Assembly: GCA_036941025.1 (NCBI GenBank)
Contig: JAYMNP010000001.1
Coordinates: 3,826,001-3,890,000 of the forward strand
Source of the DNA: Lachnospiraceae bacterium JLR.KK002
GTDB taxonomy: Bacteria > Bacillota > Clostridia > Lachnospirales > Lachnospiraceae
DNA length: 64,000 nt
Direction of reading: 5' to 3'
Shown here: positions 14,834 to 24,054 of the stretch, piece after piece
Position numbering within the stretch: position 1 is the first letter of the stretch
Layout: each line of letters begins with the position of its first letter
Position numbers and translations under genes: made by a program
The notes under the pieces: model-generated
What the model saw: only the letters and a program-made list of their open reading frames with translations
What the model was told of the DNA's origin: nothing
The model's database searches: none

Positions 14834-17203
14834 TTATGAAAATTCTGCTATGGTGACGCCGGAATCTCCTTCTCCGAATTCACCCAGGCGGAAAGATTTT
14901 ACATATTTCAGACGTTTCAGATGTCCGTGAACTGCCTTGCGCAGCGCCCCGGTACCTTTGCCATGTACAATCCGCACAGAAGGCATATGGGCCAGGTAAG
15001 CATCGTCCAGATATTTGTCCAGCAGAGCAATGGCTTCGTCGGTAGTTTTTCCAATCAGATTGATTTCCGTGGAAATGGAGGCGGATTTTGACATCTTTAT
15101 TTTTCCGGCTCCTGTGGATTTCTTCTTATTGCCGAAGGGGGCCGGTTCTTCCAGCAGCACAAGGTCTCTGATATTGACCAGGGAGCGGAGAATACCCATC
15201 TGGACGTACAAATCTCCTTTGTCGTTGGGCAGAGTGTGGACGGTGCCTTTCAGGTTCATGCTCAGGACTTTTACGGAGTCTCCGATACGCAGCTTTTTGG
15301 GAACCTTGTGGTTGGCGGTTTCCTTCTGCTTCATGGCCATGTCTTTTTCCAGCGTGTTCATTTTATTCCGAAGTTTGCTGCGCTCCTGCTCCATATCTTT
15401 TGCAGTAGCGTTTCCCTGTCCGTATTTATGGAAATTTTTAATGGTCTGGTCAGCCACTTCCTTTGCTTCCCGGAGGATGGCATGAGCTTCCTCATTGGCC
15501 TGCCGGATAATCTTTTCCCGCTGGCTGTCCAGCCGCTCCTGTTTTTCTTCCATGCGGCGTTTCAGGGCCTCCGTTTCCTGACGGTACTGTTCTGCTTCCA
15601 GACGTTCTTTTTCCATGGTAATCCGGCTGGTTTCCAGATCGGAAATCAGATCTTCCAGATTTTCATCCTGTTCGGTCATGCGGCTTCTGGCGTCTTCAAT
15701 GATTTCCGGTGGGAGGCCCAGCTTGCCGGAGATGGCGAAAGCGTTGCTTTTGCCGGGAATACCAATCAGCAGCCGGTAGGTGGGGCTTAAAGTTTCCACG
15801 GAAAATTCACAGCAGGCGTTTTCCACGCCGGGGGTGGAGAGGGCGAATACTTTCAGTTCGCTGTAGTGGGTGGTGGCCATGGTGCGTACGCCGTAACTGT
15901 GAAGCCTGGAAAGGATGGAAATAGCCAGAGCGGCTCCTTCGGTGGGGTCTGTTCCGGCGCAGAGTTCGTCAAAAAGCACCAGCGAGTTTTCATTTACATG
16001 CATCAGGATGTTAATAATGTTGGTCATGTGAGAAGAAAAGGTGCTCAGGTTCTGCTCAATACTCTGTTCGTCTCCAATGTCTGCAAATACATCCTCAAAT
16101 ACCGACAGTTCCGAACGGTCGTTGGCAGGAATATGGAGTCCTGCCTGGCCCATCAGGGTGAACAGGCCCACTGTTTTCAGGGAAACGGTTTTTCCTCCTG
16201 TGTTTGGGCCGGTGACAATCAGCAGATGGAATTCATCTCCCAGATGAATGTCAATGGGTACCACCTTATGGCTGTCCAGCAGGGGATGGCGTCCTTTGCG
16301 GATACGGATACGGTGCTCCTGGTTAAAGACGGGAGCGGAACCGTTATATTGTCTGGCCAGAGCGCCTTTTGCAAATATAAAATCAAGCTGTGTGAGTATT
16401 TCGTAGTTGCTCTTTAAATAAGGAACAGATTCTGCCGCAAGATTGCTCAGAGAGGCCAGAATCACTTCAATTTCTTCCTGTTCCTTCATATGAAGTTCAC
16501 GCAGGTCATTGTTGAGCTTTACCACAGCCATGGGCTCGATGAAAATGGTGGAGCCGGTGGAGGACTGGTCATGAATCATGCCGGGAACCTGGCTTTTTGC
16601 TTCTGCTTTCACCGGGAGGCAGTAGCGTCCGTTACGCATGGTAATCACTGCGTCCTGCAGATGGTTCCGGCTGCTGTTTAACATGTCGTTCATCTGGCTT
16701 CGGATTTTCTCATTGGTGTTTTTGATGGAACGCCGGATATTTTTCAGAGCGGCGGAAGCATCGTCTGCGATTTCATCTTCCGACAGGATACACCGCCGGA
16801 TTTCGCCCAGAAGGGAGGGAAGCGGTTCGATGGCGGAAAAGAATTCATCCAGGGAATCCAGCCGAACATCCTCTCTTTCGCTGCGGGCATAGATTCTGGC
16901 ACGTTTCGCCACTTCCAGCAGGGAAGCGATTCGGAGCAGTTCTTCTATGCTCAGAGTGCCGCCGATTTCCAGACGTTTGAAAGAGGCCCCCAGGTTGTGG
17001 GTGCCTGCAAAGGAAAGGGAACCTTTCTGAAATATTCTGGTCAGCGCATCAGAAGTCTGCTGCTGAGCAAGCTGAATTTCTGACAGATCTGCGGAAGGTT
17101 TCAGGTTCCGGCAGAGTTCCCTGCCGGAGGCAGAAGTGGCGTGGCTGCACAGCATATCTATGATTTTGTAATATTCCAATGTGTTCAGTGCTTTTTCATT
17201 CAT
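14834..17203 (-). CDS. mutS2: MutS2 ATPase/endonuclease
   Basis: 789 residues from ATG at 17203 (AAGGA upstream; the upstream extension lacks a ribosome site). MutS core and lever domains are followed by Walker A VTGPNTGGKT at about 330-339, Walker B LVLFDELCAGTDPTEG and the ATPase dimer motif, then a long coiled coil (about 520-630). A C-terminal Smr nuclease domain carries RIVHGKGTGALR. MutS2 limits recombination and, in Bacillus, rescues collided ribosomes. It is only 17 bases from the response regulator start. Confidence 0.95.
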   Translation of the reverse strand: MNEKALNTLEYYKIIDMLCSHATSASGRELCRNLKPSADLSEIQLAQQQTSDALTRIFQKGSLSFAGTHNLGASFKRLEIGGTLSIEELLRIASLLEVAKRARIYARSEREDVRLDSLDEFFSAIEPLPSLLGEIRRCILSEDEIADDASAALKNIRRSIKNTNEKIRSQMNDMLNSSRNHLQDAVITMRNGRYCLPVKAEAKSQVPGMIHDQSSTGSTIFIEPMAVVKLNNDLRELHMKEQEEIEVILASLSNLAAESVPYLKSNYEILTQLDFIFAKGALARQYNGSAPVFNQEHRIRIRKGRHPLLDSHKVVPIDIHLGDEFHLLIVTGPNTGGKTVSLKTVGLFTLMGQAGLHIPANDRSELSVFEDVFADIGDEQSIEQNLSTFSSHMTNIINILMHVNENSLVLFDELCAGTDPTEGAALAISILSRLHSYGVRTMATTHYSELKVFALSTPGVENACCEFSVETLSPTYRLLIGIPGKSNAFAISGKLGLPPEIIEDARSRMTEQDENLEDLISDLETSRITMEKERLEAEQYRQETEALKRRMEEKQERLDSQREKIIRQANEEAHAILREAKEVADQTIKNFHKYGQGNATAKDMEQERSKLRNKMNTLEKDMAMKQKETANHKVPKKLRIGDSVKVLSMNLKGTVHTLPNDKGDLYVQMGILRSLVNIRDLVLLEEPAPFGNKKKSTGAGKIKMSKSASISTEINLIGKTTDEAIALLDKYLDDAYLAHMPSVRIVHGKGTGALRKAVHGHLKRLKYVKSFRLGEFGEGDSGVTIAEFS

Positions 17204-17397
17204 AATTTTATTCCTTAATCTGTAACTATTCGGAACCCTCTGGAAATAGCAATTCAGAACGTTCAAATTAATTTGGTTACCTTAATTTTTTTATATTGAA
17301 AGGTATCATTTTTGTAATCTCCTGATACCAAAAGGTTTCCATAACAGGGTCCAAAGCCGGACTGCTACAGGCAAATTATACATTAAAAATAAAAATC

Positions 17398-17426
17398 TTG
17401 CAACAAGCGGGGGAAAAACGTATAAT
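17398..17426 (+). promoter_or_regulatory. Sigma-A type promoter for the HtrA-like gene
   Basis: TTGCAA at 17398-17403 and TATAAT at 17421-17426 are spaced by 17 bases, close to the sigma-A consensus, 90 bases upstream of the start. The rest of the 17204-17517 gap is AT-rich without genes. Confidence 0.75.
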
Positions 17427-17517
17427 ATCTATGTGACAGTTCATTTATATAAAACGGGAGGCAGGATATGTATGGCATACAGGGGAAACCGTAATATGCT
17501 TATCAGGAGGACGTGCC

Positions 17518-18813
17518 ATGAAGCAACCGGAGCAGAATGAGCAGGAATTTGCTTTTATTAAGGAAAAAATAAAAGACAAACCAGTCAACAAAAAGCGACT
17601 GTTAATCCGTATGGGATATAACCTTCTCTGCGCTGTGATTTTTGGGGCAGTTGCCTGTTTTGTATTCGTAGTTCTGAGACCGTATCTGGAAGAATGGTTC
17701 TGTCCGCCGGAAGAATCCACCATCAGTATTCCAAGGGATGATGTTCCCCTGGAGGAAGATAATACGGAGACGCCGGAGGAGGAAGAAAAGGAGCCTGAGC
17801 CGGAACCGGAAAGTCAGACCGTGGTGGTGCGGGAAGAACTGGAAATCGAAGATTATCAGGCATTGCAGAATAAACTTTACGCTATCGGAAAGCAGGCCAA
17901 TAAATCCGTGGTAACCGTTACCGGAGTAACAAGCGGTATGGACTGGTTTAATACCCCTTATGAAAATGAAAACCGGGCCGCCGGAATTATCATCGGCAAC
18001 AACGGACAGGAGCTTCTGATACTGACAGAAAAAAAAGTTATTGCTGCCGCGCAGGCTATCAGTATTACATTTATGGATGATACAATGGTTTCCGCTTCTC
18101 TGAAAAAATATGATGGAAATACGGGAATTGCAGTAATCGGAGTTCTGCTGACGGAAATTCCGGAAGCAACCATGGAACAGGTGATGATTGCATCTCTGGG
18201 CAATTCCTATATGATTGAGCAGGGAACCACAGTGCTGGCCATCGGAAGTCCGCTGGGGGCAAATTATTCGATTCTGTGCGGGACGATCACATCTTCCAGA
18301 AATGAGGTTTCCACCATAGACAGAAATTATACGATTTTTACCACAGATATTGTGGGAAGTGAAAACGGAAGCGGTGTGATCATCAATCTGAAAGGCGAGA
18401 TCGTAGGCCTTGTGCTGCAGGATTACAGCAGTCAGAGCGACCGCAATACCATTACCGCACTGTCTGTTTCGGAGCTGAAGCAGTTGATTGAAGATTTGTC
18501 CAATAACCGGGATATTCCCTATGTGGGCCTGCGCCTGAGCACTGTTACAGATGATATTGCGGAAGAATATAAAATTCCCAAAGGCGTATATGTGAAATCC
18601 GTGGTTCTGGATTCTCCTGCCATGACTGCAGGTATTCAGGAAGCGGACGTAATTGTAAAAATAAACGGTGAAGATATTGTAAATGTGGAGCAGTATAATC
18701 AGCGCATTTATGCACTGAATCCGGAGGACATCATAACCATTACCGTGAAACGCCAGAGCGGTGAGGAATATGTGGATCTGGACTGTGTGGTAACGGCCGG
18801 TATATTAAAATAA
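17518..18813 (+). CDS. Membrane-anchored HtrA/DegP-like protein lacking the catalytic triad (pseudoprotease)
   Basis: 431 residues: cytoplasmic N-terminus (1-33), TM helix 34-54, acidic linker rich in E and P (about 60-100), trypsin-like S1C domain (about 110-325) and a C-terminal PDZ domain (about 335-430). The fold is recognisable from LAIGSPLG and LKGEIVGLV. All three triad positions are changed. The usual TNNHVI is TEKKVI (Lys173 in place of His), TDLAV is TGIAV (Gly203 in place of Asp), and PGNSGG is SENGSG (Gly284 in place of Ser, with Ser shifted to 285). It is therefore probably a non-proteolytic scaffold or chaperone. GGAGGACGTGCC precedes the ATG. Confidence 0.85.
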   Translation: MKQPEQNEQEFAFIKEKIKDKPVNKKRLLIRMGYNLLCAVIFGAVACFVFVVLRPYLEEWFCPPEESTISIPRDDVPLEEDNTETPEEEEKEPEPEPESQTVVVREELEIEDYQALQNKLYAIGKQANKSVVTVTGVTSGMDWFNTPYENENRAAGIIIGNNGQELLILTEKKVIAAAQAISITFMDDTMVSASLKKYDGNTGIAVIGVLLTEIPEATMEQVMIASLGNSYMIEQGTTVLAIGSPLGANYSILCGTITSSRNEVSTIDRNYTIFTTDIVGSENGSGVIINLKGEIVGLVLQDYSSQSDRNTITALSVSELKQLIEDLSNNRDIPYVGLRLSTVTDDIAEEYKIPKGVYVKSVVLDSPAMTAGIQEADVIVKINGEDIVNVEQYNQRIYALNPEDIITITVKRQSGEEYVDLDCVVTAGILK

Positions 18814-18836
18814 ATTTTCAGGTGAGGAGTAAAGTT

Positions 18837-19784
18837 ATGAAATATATAGAAACCCTGAGAGAGGGAGAACGGGTGGGAGAAATTTACCTGTGCAAAACGA
18901 AACAGACAGCGCTGACCAAAGCGGGAAAGCCTTATGAATCTCTGATTCTGCAGGATAAGACAGGAATCCTGGATGCAAAAATCTGGGACCCCAATTCTCA
19001 GGGCATTGATGAATTTGAAGCATTGGATTACATTGACGTGGTAGGCGACGTGACCAGTTTTCAGGGAGCCCTCCAGTTAAATGTCAAGCGTGTCCGCAGG
19101 GTTCAGGAGGGAGAATACGACCCCATAGAATACCTGCCGGTCAGTGAAAAGAATATTGACGAAATGTACCGGGAGCTTACCGGATTTATACAGGAAATGA
19201 AAAATCCATGGCTGAAAAAGCTGTGTTCCGGTTTCTTTCTGGAAGATAAGGAATTTGAAAAGCGGTTCAAGTTCCACAGTGCGGCCAAAAATGTCCATCA
19301 CGGTTATGTGGGCGGACTGCTGGAACACACATTAAGCGTGACGAAACTGTGCCACTATTACACCCAGGCGTATCCCATGCTCCATAAGGATCTGCTTCTG
19401 ACTTCAGCCATGTTTCATGATATCGGCAAGCTGGAGGAACTGTCTGTTTTTCCGGAAAATGACTATACGGACGAAGGGCAGCTTCTGGGCCATATTATCA
19501 TTGGCGTGGAACTTCTGGGAAAACGTATCAGCGCCATGCCGGGATTTCCGGTGAAGCTGGCCAATGAATTAAAGCACTGTATTCTGTCCCATCACGGAGA
19601 ACTGGAGTATGGTTCTCCTAAAAAACCTGCAATTGCAGAGGCAGTGGCTTTAAGTTTTGCAGATAACACGGACGCAAAAATGCAGACCATGAAAGAAGCC
19701 CTTGCTGCCGGGGACGGAACCAGCGGATGGCTGGGCTATAACCGTCTGTTTGAATCCAATATACGAAGAACCAGCGAGGAGTAA
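18837..19784 (+). CDS. yhaM: YhaM-type 3'-5' exoribonuclease (OB-fold plus HD domain)
   Basis: 315 residues from ATG at 18837 with GAGGAG upstream. The N-terminal OB-fold (about 10-95) is followed by an HD domain: HHGYVGGLLEHTLSV, the HD pair in AMFHDIGKLEEL, and ILSHHGELEYGSP. YhaM trims RNA 3' ends with Mn2+. It follows the HtrA-like gene by 23 bases, so they are probably co-transcribed. Confidence 0.9.
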   Translation: MKYIETLREGERVGEIYLCKTKQTALTKAGKPYESLILQDKTGILDAKIWDPNSQGIDEFEALDYIDVVGDVTSFQGALQLNVKRVRRVQEGEYDPIEYLPVSEKNIDEMYRELTGFIQEMKNPWLKKLCSGFFLEDKEFEKRFKFHSAAKNVHHGYVGGLLEHTLSVTKLCHYYTQAYPMLHKDLLLTSAMFHDIGKLEELSVFPENDYTDEGQLLGHIIIGVELLGKRISAMPGFPVKLANELKHCILSHHGELEYGSPKKPAIAEAVALSFADNTDAKMQTMKEALAAGDGTSGWLGYNRLFESNIRRTSEE

Positions 19785-19843
19785 AGGCTGTGACAGGGAG
19801 TCGGATATGAGTGCGAGGAAAGGGTATTGGCAGGGAATCGGAC

Positions 19844-21412
19844 ATGAGATACAGAAAGCAGAAAAATAACAGAGTCAGAAATCAGAATAATTCAGACCAG
19901 AAGAATGAAAGCCGGAATGCAGCGGGAGAATGGCCTGTATTTCAGAAAGATATGGAGCTGGAGCTGCTGATTGAGGACATGGGTGCTGAAGGGGAAGGCG
20001 TCGGAAAGGCCAATGGTATTGTTTTTTTTGTGAAAGACGCAGTTCCGGGGGATCAGGTACTGGCAAAAATCATGAAAATGAAAAAGCATTTCGGTTATGC
20101 ACGTCTGCTGAAGGTGCTGAAGCCATCTCCTTATCGGACAGAGCCCCGGTGTCAGTATTACCGTCAGTGCGGCGGCTGTCAGATACAGGCGCTGGACTAT
20201 CCAAAGCAGCTGGAATTTAAAGAGAATAAGGTACGTAACAATCTGAAACGTATTGGCGGATTTTTGCTGCCGGAGGAATTTAATGATGAAAATGCCGGTG
20301 CAGATGGGCTTTTGCCTCAGGAGCATTTTCCGGAAGAGCCTGTTGCCATACAGAAAAATTATATTCCGCTGATACATCCCATTATAGGAATGGAAAAACC
20401 CTGGCTTTACCGGAATAAAGCCCAGTTTCCGATAGGAACAGACAAAAACGGAAAAATTGTTACTGGATTTTACGCTGCCCGTACCCATAACATTATTCCA
20501 AATCGAAAATGTTTTCTGGGAACGGACGTCAATGAAAAAATACTGGAATGTGTCATTTCATTTATGGAGGAATATAAGATTCCGGCTTATCAGGAAGAGA
20601 CAGGTACAGGTCTGGTTCGCCATGTGCTGGTACGTTCCGGGTTTGCCACCGGGGAGCTTATGGTATGCCTTGTGATAAATGGGAAACAGCTTCCTTTTGC
20701 AGAACGGTTGGTGGAAAAACTTCGGACTGTGGAGGGAATGACCAGTATTACTCTGAATATAAACGAAAAGAATACAAATGTAATTCTGGGCGAAGAAATT
20801 ATCACGCTTTGGGGGCGGAATTATATTACGGACTGTTTGGGAGAAATAAAGTATCAGATTTCTCCCTTATCTTTTTATCAGGTGAATCCGGTGCAGACCC
20901 GGAAACTGTATGAAACTGCGCTGAAGTATGCAGGACTGACCGGCCGGGAGATCGTCTGGGATCTTTACTGCGGAATCGGAACGATTTCCCTGTTTCTGGC
21001 CCGGAAGGTGAAACAGGTCTATGGCGTGGAGATTGTGGAGCAGGCTATCTCGGATGCCAGGCGAAATGCCCGGATTAACCATATTGATAATGCGGAATTT
21101 TTTGTGGGCCGGGCAGAAGAAGTGCTGCCGGAGTTCTGCAATACCCTTTTGCGGCAGGGCCGGGAAGGGTATCCGGATGTAATCGTAGTGGATCCGCCGC
21201 GAAAAGGCTGCGATGAAAAGTGCCTGGAAACCATTGTGAAGATTCAGCCGGAACGGGTGGTGTATGTGAGCTGTGATTCGGCCACACTGGCCAGGGATTT
21301 GAAGTATCTGTGCGGGGGCGGGTACGAGGTGAGGGAGGTGCAGCCGGTGGACATGTTTCCCCAGACGGTGCATGTGGAGACTGTGGTGTTGATACAAAGG
21401 AAAGATACCTAG
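19844..21412 (+). CDS. rlmD: 23S rRNA (uracil-C5)-methyltransferase, RlmD/RumA family
   Basis: 522 residues from ATG at 19844; a GTG 33 bases earlier is an alternative start. A TRAM-like N-terminal domain is followed by a 4Fe-4S cysteine cluster (CQYYRQCGGCQIQ) and a SAM-dependent methyltransferase domain: DLYCGIGTISLFLA, VVDPPRKGCDEKC and the catalytic Cys in YVSCDSATLARDL. It ends HVETVVLIQRKDT. The last codons of rumA/rlmD are a known attachment site for serine-recombinase ICEs in Firmicutes, and the ICE here begins directly after the stop. Confidence 0.92.
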   Translation: MRYRKQKNNRVRNQNNSDQKNESRNAAGEWPVFQKDMELELLIEDMGAEGEGVGKANGIVFFVKDAVPGDQVLAKIMKMKKHFGYARLLKVLKPSPYRTEPRCQYYRQCGGCQIQALDYPKQLEFKENKVRNNLKRIGGFLLPEEFNDENAGADGLLPQEHFPEEPVAIQKNYIPLIHPIIGMEKPWLYRNKAQFPIGTDKNGKIVTGFYAARTHNIIPNRKCFLGTDVNEKILECVISFMEEYKIPAYQEETGTGLVRHVLVRSGFATGELMVCLVINGKQLPFAERLVEKLRTVEGMTSITLNINEKNTNVILGEEIITLWGRNYITDCLGEIKYQISPLSFYQVNPVQTRKLYETALKYAGLTGREIVWDLYCGIGTISLFLARKVKQVYGVEIVEQAISDARRNARINHIDNAEFFVGRAEEVLPEFCNTLLRQGREGYPDVIVVDPPRKGCDEKCLETIVKIQPERVVYVSCDSATLARDLKYLCGGGYEVREVQPVDMFPQTVHVETVVLIQRKDT

Positions 21413-21596
21413 AAATCCTTGAATTTACGCACTTTGTGACATTTTTCAGTTTCAACAAAATCGGTGAAAATCATAAGGAAAAGATACTTGTGAAGAAAGT
21501 AACCGTAGTTGTGGCATTAGACCTCGGTACGGGGAACACAAAAAATCCTGACAATGAAAGTGAATAGAGAACTATCAGATATAGCGGTAGATTATA

Positions 21597-21632
21597 GGGA
21601 TACTTGAATGAGAGTGTCCCTATTTTTTATAT
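21597..21632 (+). terminator. First of two tandem terminators at the ICE left end
   Basis: AGGGATACT pairs with AGTGTCCCT (one G-U pair) and is followed by ATTTTTTAT. It stops rlmD transcription before the ICE genes. Confidence 0.65.
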
Positions 21633-21633
21633 A

Positions 21634-21659
21634 GGGCATTCCATAGTGGGATGCTCTTT
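21634..21659 (+). terminator. Second tandem terminator at the ICE left end
   Basis: GGGCATTCC and GGGATGCTC form a nine-pair stem with two G-U pairs, followed directly by CTTTT. With the previous hairpin it insulates the element from host transcription. Confidence 0.5.
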
Positions 21660-21690
21660 TCAATTCAATTTTAAAAGGAGGAACAGAAAA

Positions 21691-22158
21691 ATGTCAAACA
21701 CAGCGTTAAGAGCAGGGAAAGAGAAAGCGATTATTTTTATCAGCGATGCACATGAAAAATTCTACTACGAGAAATTGAAAGAGGTCAGGTATCAGGACGT
21801 ATACCACAAAGCGCTTGTATATTGTCTTGGTATCAGCGATGACACAAGAAGGAATATCAAAAGTATTTATGATTTTAGGACAGGCTGCGTGAAAACGGAG
21901 TGCCTGCATGAAGGCTGGCAGACCAGCGGGAGCGTGAGAGTGGTCAGGATGGCGTTTAACCTTTACTGCAACGGTACGCCGAGCGTCCTTGACTATGATG
22001 ATGCGGAGGAACAGGTGGACGAGTGCAGACGGTACACAGTGGAAGAATTGTTCTGCTGTGCCTATGCGCCCTATTTTTGGCAGGCAATACAGATTCGGTA
22101 TCCGGAATACGCAACATATAACCACGATCTGTACGCCATGTTCGGAGGACGGGACTGA
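21691..22158 (+). CDS. DUF6075-family ICE protein
   Basis: 155 residues from ATG at 21691, preceded by AAAGGAGG; the upstream in-frame extension is terminator sequence. The protein starts MSNTALRAGKEKAIIFISDAHEKFYYEK and has a TVEELFCCAYAPYFWQAI segment. This small-protein family is characteristically the first gene of Tn1549-like elements. The function is unknown. It overlaps the next gene by one base. Confidence 0.75.
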   Translation: MSNTALRAGKEKAIIFISDAHEKFYYEKLKEVRYQDVYHKALVYCLGISDDTRRNIKSIYDFRTGCVKTECLHEGWQTSGSVRVVRMAFNLYCNGTPSVLDYDDAEEQVDECRRYTVEELFCCAYAPYFWQAIQIRYPEYATYNHDLYAMFGGRD

Positions 22159-22337
22159 TGTTAAAGGTTAGGCTTATGGGAACGAAGAACGATATTAAGT
22201 GGTTCGGGAAGATTTTACAGAGGAACCCGAAAATTGAAGTGACGGAGTTTTCCGATATGTTCCCAAACAAAGGGACAAAGAAATATTACCGGACTTATGT
22301 GGAAGTCAGGAAAAGCAACGTAAAAGATAACCAGTAG
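22158..22337 (+). CDS. Small DUF3970-family ICE protein
   Basis: 59 residues, MLKVRLMGTKNDIKWFGKIL at the start and VRKSNVKDNQ at the end. Its ATG overlaps the TGA of the previous gene (TGATG), so translation is coupled. The DUF3970 family is small and typical of these elements, next to DUF6075 and ParA. Function unknown. Confidence 0.7.
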   Translation: MLKVRLMGTKNDIKWFGKILQRNPKIEVTEFSDMFPNKGTKKYYRTYVEVRKSNVKDNQ

Positions 22338-22356
22338 AAGAAAAGGAGAACCAATC

Positions 22357-23142
22357 ATGTGTAAAATAATCGCAATCGCAAACCAGAAGGGCGGTGTGGG
22401 CAAGACCACCACCACAAGCAATTTAGGCATAGGACTTGCAAAACAGGGAAAAAAAGTGCTTTTGATTGATGCGGACGCACAGGGCAGTCTGACAGCGAGC
22501 TTAGGCTTTACGGAGCCGGACAGTCTGGAAGTCACGCTTGCAACCATTATGGGAGGTTTAATCAATGACGAGGAAGTAGAGCCGGGAGAAGGTATCCTGC
22601 ACCATGAGGAAGGGATAGACTTAATGCCGGGGAACATTGAGCTTTCCGGTCTGGAGGTTTCCCTTGTGAATGTGATGAGCCGGGAAACGGTACTCCGGTC
22701 GTACATAGAGATTGTCAGGGAAAGTTACGATTATATCTTGATTGACTGTATGCCTTCTCTCGGCATGATTACCATAAATGCCTTTGCCTGCACCGACAGT
22801 ATCCTGATACCTGTACAGGCGGCATACCTGCCCGTTAAAGGCTTGCAACAGCTTATTAAGACGGTGGGCAAGGTAAAGCGGCAGATTAACCCGAAACTGG
22901 AGATTGAGGGGATTCTGCTTACAATGGTGGACAGCCGGACGAACTACGCAAAGGACATCAGCTCCATGCTGAAGGAAGCCTATGGAAGCCGAGTAAGGAT
23001 ATTTGCCAATATTATTCCCATTTCTGTCAGGGCGGCGGAGATTTCAGCGGAGGGTGTCAGCATCTACAAGCATGATCCAAAGGGAAAAGTGGCGTCAGCC
23101 TATGATTCTCTGACAAAGGAGGTGCTTGCAGATGGGCAGTAA
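22357..23142 (+). CDS. parA: ParA-family partition ATPase (Soj-like)
   Basis: 261 residues. Deviant Walker A KGGVGKTTTT at about 11-20, DADAQGS at about 40-46 (Walker A' region) and Walker B YILIDCMPSLG near 125. It forms ATP-dependent dimers on DNA and segregates the circular ICE with ParB. AAGGAG precedes the start. The last 11 bases overlap parB. Confidence 0.93.
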   Translation: MCKIIAIANQKGGVGKTTTTSNLGIGLAKQGKKVLLIDADAQGSLTASLGFTEPDSLEVTLATIMGGLINDEEVEPGEGILHHEEGIDLMPGNIELSGLEVSLVNVMSRETVLRSYIEIVRESYDYILIDCMPSLGMITINAFACTDSILIPVQAAYLPVKGLQQLIKTVGKVKRQINPKLEIEGILLTMVDSRTNYAKDISSMLKEAYGSRVRIFANIIPISVRAAEISAEGVSIYKHDPKGKVASAYDSLTKEVLADGQ

Positions 23143-24037
23143 CGCAAAATCGGGGAGCGCAGCAAAGATTACGCTGGAAAAATTTGATGATTTATTCGGC
23201 GGGAGTGCCGCACAGGGAAGTGGGGCGGAGCAGATTATCAATGCGCCGCTGGCGGAGCTTTATACATTCAAAGACCACCCGTTCCGGGTGGAGGACGATG
23301 AGAAGATGGAGGAAACAACCGAGAGTATCCGACAGTACGGGGTGCTTGTGCCGGGGATTGCCAGACCGAGGGCGGGCGGCGGCTATGAAATCATAGCCGG
23401 ACACCGCCGCAAACGTGGCTCGGAGCTTGCCGGAAAGACGGAAATGCCTGTGATTGTACGCAACTATACCGATGATGAAGCAACAATTATTATGGTGGAT
23501 TCCAATATCCAGAGGGAAGATATTTTACCAAGTGAGAAGGCGAGAGCCTACAAGATGAAATATGAAGCCATGAAGCATCAGGGGAAGAAGTCAGGCAGAA
23601 ACACACTGGATGAGGTCGGGGAAGCCGCCGGGGAGAACGCTAAAAAGGTTCAGCGGTATATCTGGCTCTCCCGCCTGTCTGATGAACTCCTTGCTATGGT
23701 GGACGGTAAGAAGCTCGGCTTTTCACAGGGCGTTGACATTTCCTTTCTTGCGGAAGAAGCGCAAGGCTGGGTACAGGCAGCCATAGAGGAAAAAGGCTGT
23801 AACGTCAGCATGGCGCAGTCAGCAAAAATCAAGGAATATGGCAAGACAGGGGAGCTTACCCTTGCAATGGTGCGCCTGATACTGACGGAGGAAAAGCCGA
23901 AGGAACGGAAAGTGACGCTGAAAGCGGACAAGATCAGCGAATATTTTGCGGAGGATTGCAGCAGTGAGGAAATAGAGGGCATCATCATTCAGCTTCTGGA
24001 TGAATGGAGTGCCAGAAATGGCACGAAAAGACAATAG
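23132..24037 (+). CDS. parB: ParB/Spo0J-family partition protein
   Basis: 301 residues from ATG at 23132 with GGAGGT upstream inside parA. The ParB N-terminal domain shows HPFRV, IRQYGVLVPGIARP and AGHRRKRGSELA (arginine-rich CTP/DNA patch), followed by a helix-turn-helix around the ENAKKVQRYIWLSRLSDEL segment. It is the centromere-binding partner of ParA. A parS site was not identified. Confidence 0.9.
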   Translation: MGSNAKSGSAAKITLEKFDDLFGGSAAQGSGAEQIINAPLAELYTFKDHPFRVEDDEKMEETTESIRQYGVLVPGIARPRAGGGYEIIAGHRRKRGSELAGKTEMPVIVRNYTDDEATIIMVDSNIQREDILPSEKARAYKMKYEAMKHQGKKSGRNTLDEVGEAAGENAKKVQRYIWLSRLSDELLAMVDGKKLGFSQGVDISFLAEEAQGWVQAAIEEKGCNVSMAQSAKIKEYGKTGELTLAMVRLILTEEKPKERKVTLKADKISEYFAEDCSSEEIEGIIIQLLDEWSARNGTKRQ

Positions 24038-24054
24038 AGGGGAGGTGCATCGGC

